Source of the DNA: Blastocatellia bacterium
GTDB taxonomy: Bacteria > Acidobacteriota > Blastocatellia > Pyrinomonadales > Pyrinomonadaceae
Direction: 5' to 3'
DNA length: 29,403 bases
Assembly (NCBI GenBank): GCA_003487805.1
Contig: DNNE01000116.1
Coordinates: 1-29,403, forward strand
Position 1 is the stretch's first letter, and the number at the start of each line of letters is the position of its first letter. Below the pieces are notes generated by a model that had not been told where the DNA came from, searched no databases, and worked only from the letters and a program-made list of their open reading frames with translations. Position numbers and translations under genes: made by a program. Positions 24,471 through 29,403 of this stretch are shown piece after piece.

Positions 24471-26675
24471 CTAGCGACGAAAAGTGATGCTGATATTGCC
24501 AACGTTATTGCTGTTATCGAACGCGCGGAGCGAGATGGTATGTTCTCCCGCGCCGCTGATATTGAGATCCAGCGAGTACCGTTCCTTGCCGCCGTCGGCG
24601 ATGCCATCATCCGGAAAAACTTCCCGCCATGGCAAGCCGTCGACGCTGACATCAGCGCGTTTGACGCGGCCGGTTGTGTCTTCGACATCGAAAATGGCCC
24701 GCACCCGATCACCGGTGACTTGCACCTGACCTGCCGAACGAACAGCTGGCGGAGTGTTATCGATATCAACCGGTTCGCTAATTCGCTCCGCTGATAGAGC
24801 AATGGCCGCCGGATTGTCTAGTGCATCCGACGCGACAACTCGAAAGACATAGCGGCCATCGGCGAGGCTGGCGCCATCTACGGTAAAGAACGTCTCGCGA
24901 ATGTGATCCTTCAGCAGACGGAAATTCGTTTCATTCAGGGCGCGATAATACACGGCATACTCCAGGGTGTCCCCGTTGCGATCTTCCGCCTGCCATTGCA
25001 GTGAGCGCGCGCCTCGTTGATACAAACGTCGCGGCGGCGCCTGCACGATCAGACCAAACAACGAAGCGTCCAAACCTGCGGCCTCGATGTTCGGATCAAT
25101 TTGAATCTGGATCTGCGGCTGCAGGGCCACACCTGACGGCAAGACAGTAATAGCCAAAACCTCGGGCGCCACATTCCGGGGAAGATAAGCGAGGCTGACA
25201 TCGTCCAGTTTTGGTTCCGAGCGTATAGATGCGGTTGGACTTTTCAAGACAGCCCGCCACTGAATGAATCGCGCTTTCGGACTCTCGATCTGTGAACCGC
25301 TGGCGTCGGCATAACGCGCGCTCCAATCGCTCCAGGTCATATCAGGCCGGTCGCTATTGCCGCTGCGCGTCTGTAATTCGATTGAGCCAGTTGCGCGCCA
25401 CCAAATCTTTCCCCATGTCGACACGACTTTCGCATCTCGCACCGGAGAGTCGTAGCTGCCCTCATTTACGGTGGCTGCGCCAAACCGTATTAGCTTTCCC
25501 TGATTGCTCGAAGCCGCAAAGACGTCAGTACCGCGCGCGACCAGAGAAGAAATTTGCCCTTCAGTTGATTGCAGCAGAAGTGTGTCTCGACCATCGTCGG
25601 TCACTGAATAGACACGTCCTTTGTCTGACGTTCCAATCAACACACCGCCCCGGGTTGCCAGGACCGAAAATCCAGTAACCGAAGTTGAACTCCAGAGAAT
25701 GTCCGTGCTGCCATCGGGCAGGATATGAAAGACAGCGCTACGCGCGTTCGAAAGATCGTTTCGGCTTCGCACCGGCGTCGTGGCCAGGGCAACCTGGGCT
25801 GCGGTTGTCTCGTCAGTTGCAGCCGCGATCGCCGCCGCCGCAGCCGCAGCCGCACCAGTGGCATCACTGGTCGTGGCGGCGGTTGAACCTGACTTTGCCG
25901 TGGCGGCCGCGTCTCCAAGCGCGAACGCATAGATCGAGCCGTCAGGCGCCGTCGCGAGCGCGTGAATTTCTCGCAGTGACGCGTCGTACAGAGCGAATGC
26001 TTTGCCGTCCGATGAAACTCTTAGCACTATGCCACCCGGATCAGTGCCGGCAATTAGATCGCCGCGCGCGGTCACCGCGAGCGACATAACATGCGTTTGA
26101 TTAGTGTCGATGAGCAAAGATGTTTCCGGCTTCGCTCCCGCCGTGCGCACCCGATACAGTTTGCCGTTGTCGCCTGTGCCAACCGCTAACGAACCATCAT
26201 TGAGAATGGCGAGCGCCCAAATGTACTTGTCGTTCGGATCGAAATAGACCTCGGATTTTCCGTCGGCAGTAACCCGATAAACCTTTCCATCTGGCGACGT
26301 CGCGACAAACACCGAACCGTCTTTGGCGATTGCTAAAGCCGTGACGTCCAGCTCGGATGCTTTGAAAAGCAGAGAACCCTTGCCGTCCGCGCCGACACGA
26401 AACAGTTTTCCGTCGTGCCCGGTCCCAAGATAAACGTTCCCAGCCGCGTCGATCGCGGTTGACCAAACGTAAGCTTGTTCCGTATTGAAAACTTCATTCG
26501 CCCTGGGCGCTAGCGTCACCACTCCAGTGTCGCTGATCGAAATTCCGTGGGCCTCACCTTTCAGCAAATCGGCGCGCGATCCGATGTCCCAGATAATCGG
26601 CTCGCCTGCAAACGCGGGGACTGCGGGAAAGACAATCGCAGCAAACAGGACCACTAACAGTTTGGTTTTGCGCAT
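24471..26675 (-). CDS. Secreted beta-propeller protein with C-terminal Ig-like domains
   Basis: The ATG at 26675 yields 734 residues beginning with a signal peptide (MRKTKLLVVLFAAIVFPA, cleavage after AFA). Residues about 50-400 are repeated WD40/NHL-like blades with the signature DGKLFRV, DGKVYRV, NGKLYRV, and SVFVATSPD-type strands. One blade is interrupted by an Ala/Thr-rich, low-complexity linker (about 252-300). The second half has a domain with strands such as DMTWSDWSARYADASGS and fibronectin/Ig-like parts near the end (GRYVFRVVASDALDNP, then GEHTISLRAFDNSNNVG). It probably acts as an extracytoplasmic binding or sensor scaffold. It is 15 bases downstream of the ThiF-like gene, so it looks like the last gene of the aroDE run. 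A TTG three codons earlier is a less likely start. Confidence 0.85.
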   Translation of the reverse strand: MRKTKLLVVLFAAIVFPAVPAFAGEPIIWDIGSRADLLKGEAHGISISDTGVVTLAPRANEVFNTEQAYVWSTAIDAAGNVYLGTGHDGKLFRVGADGKGSLLFKASELDVTALAIAKDGSVFVATSPDGKVYRVTADGKSEVYFDPNDKYIWALAILNDGSLAVGTGDNGKLYRVRTAGAKPETSLLIDTNQTHVMSLAVTARGDLIAGTDPGGIVLRVSSDGKAFALYDASLREIHALATAPDGSIYAFALGDAAATAKSGSTAATTSDATGAAAAAAAAIAAATDETTAAQVALATTPVRSRNDLSNARSAVFHILPDGSTDILWSSTSVTGFSVLATRGGVLIGTSDKGRVYSVTDDGRDTLLLQSTEGQISSLVARGTDVFAASSNQGKLIRFGAATVNEGSYDSPVRDAKVVSTWGKIWWRATGSIELQTRSGNSDRPDMTWSDWSARYADASGSQIESPKARFIQWRAVLKSPTASIRSEPKLDDVSLAYLPRNVAPEVLAITVLPSGVALQPQIQIQIDPNIEAAGLDASLFGLIVQAPPRRLYQRGARSLQWQAEDRNGDTLEYAVYYRALNETNFRLLKDHIRETFFTVDGASLADGRYVFRVVASDALDNPAAIALSAERISEPVDIDNTPPAVRSAGQVQVTGDRVRAIFDVEDTTGRVKRADVSVDGLPWREVFPDDGIADGGKERYSLDLNISGAGEHTISLRAFDNSNNVGNISITFRR

Positions 26676-26690
26676 AACTATCAAAGGGGA

Positions 26691-27725
26691 CTAGGTGCCT
26701 ATGAATCTTGCGTACAGTGAACGCGCAGTCGCCACGTCATCCGTTCCACGAATGATCGAACGCGCATCCTGAAAAATCGTCATCTCGAATTCACCGGTTT
26801 GGAATCGCAAAAGATAATCGTTTAGTTTCACTTCTCCCGACGACGCCAATCTTTTACCCAGCAGATTTAAGTCAACTCGCGCGGGCTGAGAAGGAGAAAC
26901 CTGCACCGCATGGCGGCCACACAAGACGGCAGCGAAATCTCGATTGTCCGGCTCGAGCGTAGCAAACTCATGCTGCGAACAAGTAGGGCAATCCGCCGCC
27001 CGCTCTCCGGTCGAGATGCGGCGCCATTCGTTATGCCACACATCGAATTGCATTAGCGAGTTGTGCAACTCTTTTTCCTGTCCGGTCAAAAGCTTCAGCG
27101 CTTCGCTCACCTGGACTGCAGCGACGATGTTGATGATCGGCATGATCACGCCCGCTGTGTCACAGGTTGGCGCACTCGCAACCGCCGGAGCTTCAGGAAA
27201 AACGCAACGGAGACATGGCGAGTCGTTTGGCTTGATCGTCATCGTCACACCATACGATCCGACCGCCGCGCCATAGATCCAATTCACATGGTGTTTCACA
27301 CAGGCGTCGTTGATTAGATAGCGCGTCGCGAAATTATCAGTGCCGTCCAGGACGACATCACACTGCGCGATCAACCGTTCGATATTTGAATAGTTGGCGT
27401 CGGCAATTTCGGGCTCAACGTTTATTTCAGAATTGATTTCGCCGAGATGGTTCGCGCACGCGATCGACTTGGGTAAACGATTCGCTGCATCGCTCTCTGT
27501 GAACATCGTCTGGCGCTGAAGATTTGAGAACTCAACGAAATCGCGGTCGACGATGCGCAAATTACCGACCCCCGCGCGCGCCAGGGCTTCGGCTTGCGCC
27601 GATCCAAGCGCACCGCAACCAATAATCAAGGCCCGGGATGCGGCGAGACGACGCTGCCCTTCCTCACCGATCCCGGCGAAAAGGATTTGCCTGCTATACC
27701 GATCAGAATGAGATTTCAATTCCAA
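26691..27725 (-). CDS. ThiF/MoeB/HesA-family E1-like adenylyltransferase
   Basis: These enzymes adenylate the C-terminal Gly-Gly of a ubiquitin-like sulfur carrier (ThiS, MoaD) to start sulfur transfer. The 344 residues show the ATP loop GCGALG (36-41), the signature Arg-rich segment FVEFSNLQRQTMF, Asp130 in LDGTDNFATRYLIND, the zinc pairs CLRC (171/174) and CPTC (246/249), and the candidate catalytic Cys188 in PTCDTAGV. It lacks the C-terminal rhodanese domain of MoeZ/Uba4-type proteins; about 80 residues of unassigned sequence follow instead. The start is TTG at 27725 with no clear ribosome binding site, and an internal TTG two codons later is possible. It lies 21 bases downstream of aroDE. 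Whether it serves thiamine, molybdopterin or another pathway cannot be told here; no ThiS/MoaD gene is adjacent. Confidence 0.92.
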   Translation of the reverse strand: MELKSHSDRYSRQILFAGIGEEGQRRLAASRALIIGCGALGSAQAEALARAGVGNLRIVDRDFVEFSNLQRQTMFTESDAANRLPKSIACANHLGEINSEINVEPEIADANYSNIERLIAQCDVVLDGTDNFATRYLINDACVKHHVNWIYGAAVGSYGVTMTIKPNDSPCLRCVFPEAPAVASAPTCDTAGVIMPIINIVAAVQVSEALKLLTGQEKELHNSLMQFDVWHNEWRRISTGERAADCPTCSQHEFATLEPDNRDFAAVLCGRHAVQVSPSQPARVDLNLLGKRLASSGEVKLNDYLLRFQTGEFEMTIFQDARSIIRGTDDVATARSLYARFIGT

Positions 27726-27746
27726 ATGTTTTAGAGAGTTAGAGGC

Positions 27747-29303
27747 TTATGCTTTGCGCGAAAGCCCACGCAACGCGGCCGTTCGCATCACTTCGATATC
27801 TGGATCGCGCCCAGTCCATAATTTGAATTGCTCGATCGCTTGCGCCAACAACATCTCGATACCGCCCAGCACGTCGCATCCCGCGGCCCGCGCCTCACGA
27901 ATAAATCGCGTCTCGATTGGATTGTAGACGAGATCGTAAGCCAACCGCACCTCGGAGAGTTGTTCGGCGGTCGCGGGCGTCTCATTTTCAAGTTGGCCGC
28001 GTGTACCGAGGGGCGTCGCATTTACGACAACGTCAAAATCACCATAAGCCGAACCGGAAAGCTCTCGACACTTCGCTCCGAATCGATCTGCTAACGACTG
28101 TGCCTTCTTGATATCGCGAGCCAGAATAGTAACGTCTGCGCCTTGTTCGCTCAGCGCCCATGAACAAGCGCGCGCCGCGCCCCCCGCGCCGATGATCGCG
28201 CATCGCGCACCTTTCAAGGAGCCGAACACATTGCGCAACGACGATATGAAACCCGCTGCGTCAGTGTTGTAACCTCGCAATTGATCGTCCCGGGCGACGA
28301 TCGTATTCACTGCTCCGATTTCTTTGGCCGCTGGTTCGATCCAGTCGAGAGCCTGCATGACAGTTGATTTATGCGGCGCGGTCACGCTCAGCCCGCCCAG
28401 CTTCCAATCCAGCTCGCGGGTTTTCGGATGAGCCATGCGGCGAATGAATTGCAGCGCGTCGCGCACTTCAAACGGCAGGTAAACAGCATTGAGGCCACCC
28501 GCGCCAAACGCGGCATTGTGAATCCGCGGCGACAAAGAATGACTCACGGGCCGGCCCATGATACCAATCACTTGAGTGTGGAGATCGATTTGATCGATCC
28601 GATAAACGTCACGTAACTCTTGCGCAGTCAATTGACCGGGAGCGTTTCCACTGTCGCCATCAAGCGAAGCATAGGTTAGAAACGATCCTCTTGATGGTCC
28701 AAGGATGCGAGTCATCACGCCCGCTTCACCCATACCAATCGCGATCATCTCTCGCCCCTCGACTCGAGCTCTCTCCAGCAACTTGAAGAGCGGAAGACAA
28801 TCGACGGCGTCGTCGGCTTGCACGGCGATCTTCAGGATTTGCGACTTCGTGCCGGCCATACGTTCATAGATTTGATCCAAATCGGAGGGAATTCCGACGA
28901 AATCGTGGAAAGAACAAATTGTCCGGTTCCAGGGACAAACTTCCTGTCCGACAATCTCGTTAACATCGCTTCCTTCCCTCTGTGGTTGCTGAAGGATCAA
29001 GGCCAAATCGACTTCGAGATCCCAAAAGTCCGGTTGGTATGGATGATGAACTCTGAAAAAGAGCCGGTCGTCAGCACTTATTGGACGCGCTCCGCCATAC
29101 TCTGCCGGGCGCAGGGTGAGGATGATCGGCCGCTCTCTGGAGCTGAGAATTTTCCTAATCTCGTCGCCCGCGTGATTCAATTCAAAATCCGAGAGATAGT
29201 CGAGGCGCAATTCGATCACATCGGCGACTTCAGATGCCCGGCTAACCGCGTCAGCAAGCTCACTCGCACGCGATACACAAACAGGTACGCAGATTTTAGC
29301 CAT
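27747..29303 (-). CDS. aroDE: Bifunctional 3-dehydroquinate dehydratase (type I) / shikimate dehydrogenase
   Basis: This fusion enzyme performs two consecutive steps of the shikimate pathway: dehydration of 3-dehydroquinate, then NADPH reduction to shikimate. Residues 1-220 are type I AroD, with Glu31-x-Arg33 (IELRLDY), His133 (CSFHDF) and the Schiff-base Lys158 (ILKIA). Residues about 243-518 are AroE, with SHSLSP (254-259), Lys312 (TAPHKS), Asp348 (GYNTDAAG) and the NADP loop GAGGAARA (372-379). The order and fusion are known from plants and several bacteria. Residues 11-29 contain a near-tandem repeat, SRASELADAV then SRASEVADV, absent from typical AroD enzymes as I know them. No ribosome binding site is obvious. 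It heads a run with the ThiF-like and propeller genes. Confidence 0.96.
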   Translation of the reverse strand: MAKICVPVCVSRASELADAVSRASEVADVIELRLDYLSDFELNHAGDEIRKILSSRERPIILTLRPAEYGGARPISADDRLFFRVHHPYQPDFWDLEVDLALILQQPQREGSDVNEIVGQEVCPWNRTICSFHDFVGIPSDLDQIYERMAGTKSQILKIAVQADDAVDCLPLFKLLERARVEGREMIAIGMGEAGVMTRILGPSRGSFLTYASLDGDSGNAPGQLTAQELRDVYRIDQIDLHTQVIGIMGRPVSHSLSPRIHNAAFGAGGLNAVYLPFEVRDALQFIRRMAHPKTRELDWKLGGLSVTAPHKSTVMQALDWIEPAAKEIGAVNTIVARDDQLRGYNTDAAGFISSLRNVFGSLKGARCAIIGAGGAARACSWALSEQGADVTILARDIKKAQSLADRFGAKCRELSGSAYGDFDVVVNATPLGTRGQLENETPATAEQLSEVRLAYDLVYNPIETRFIREARAAGCDVLGGIEMLLAQAIEQFKLWTGRDPDIEVMRTAALRGLSRKA

Positions 29304-29403
29304 GCGGGATTTGCGAATCAGGAAGGCTTCTGATTTTCGAGAGAATCGAACTTACGCGTAGTTGCATCGACGCCTAAATGTCGCGTAGTTCCTTCAGTGA
29401 CGG

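Noticed and set aside
25780..25930. GCC/GCG-rich stretch as a DNA repeat
   Set aside because: It encodes the Ala/Thr-rich linker of the propeller protein in frame and is explained by that low-complexity segment.

Overview
The window looks like a chromosomal segment of an Acidobacteriota bacterium, possibly class Blastocatellia. This is inference from gene content: a fused AroD-AroE enzyme, many small exported proteins, DUF4136 and Gly-rich exported proteins, an ECF sigma/anti-sigma pair beside a giant TPR-CHAT protein, and REP-like palindromes between genes. No rRNA or other phylogenetic marker is present, so class and genus cannot be fixed.

Layout. Positions 1-241 hold a cluster of palindromes. 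From 242 to 4949 (minus) lie an RND efflux adaptor and permease, separated by a long palindromic element. From 5166 to 7005 (minus) lie an exported Ig-like protein and a membrane-anchored HtrA-type protease. From 7380 to 9252 (plus) are two exported Gly-rich proteins whose upstream regions are diverged copies of one another; each copy carries the same TGACCA-N22-TGGTC dyad. A split chromate transporter (9393-10561) and tRNA-Val(CAC) with a terminator (10808-10936) follow. Beside the tRNA is a small A+T-richer insert (about 10941-12941) with a nuclease-like orphan gene and an excisionase-like HTH gene but no integrase. A TauD-like oxygenase overlaps an APC permease (13044-15444). A stand-alone AraC DNA-binding domain overlaps, by ATGA, a 55-residue ORF (15563-16053, minus).

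The most interesting region is 16805-23903. On the minus strand, a membrane-tethered TPR-CHAT protein precedes an ECF sigma factor and a single-pass anti-sigma-like protein, probably as one operon. Just upstream is a 66-residue basic protein with a strong ribosome binding site and its own terminator. A second, soluble CHAT protein runs the other way. This suggests a protease-linked sigma-factor signalling module with a candidate small partner. It recalls the CHAT protease/sigma-factor logic of CRISPR-associated craspase, but there is no CRISPR here.

The right end (24014-29303, minus) has a tiny secreted protein and a compact three-gene run: aroDE, a ThiF/MoeB-type E1 enzyme and a secreted beta-propeller protein.
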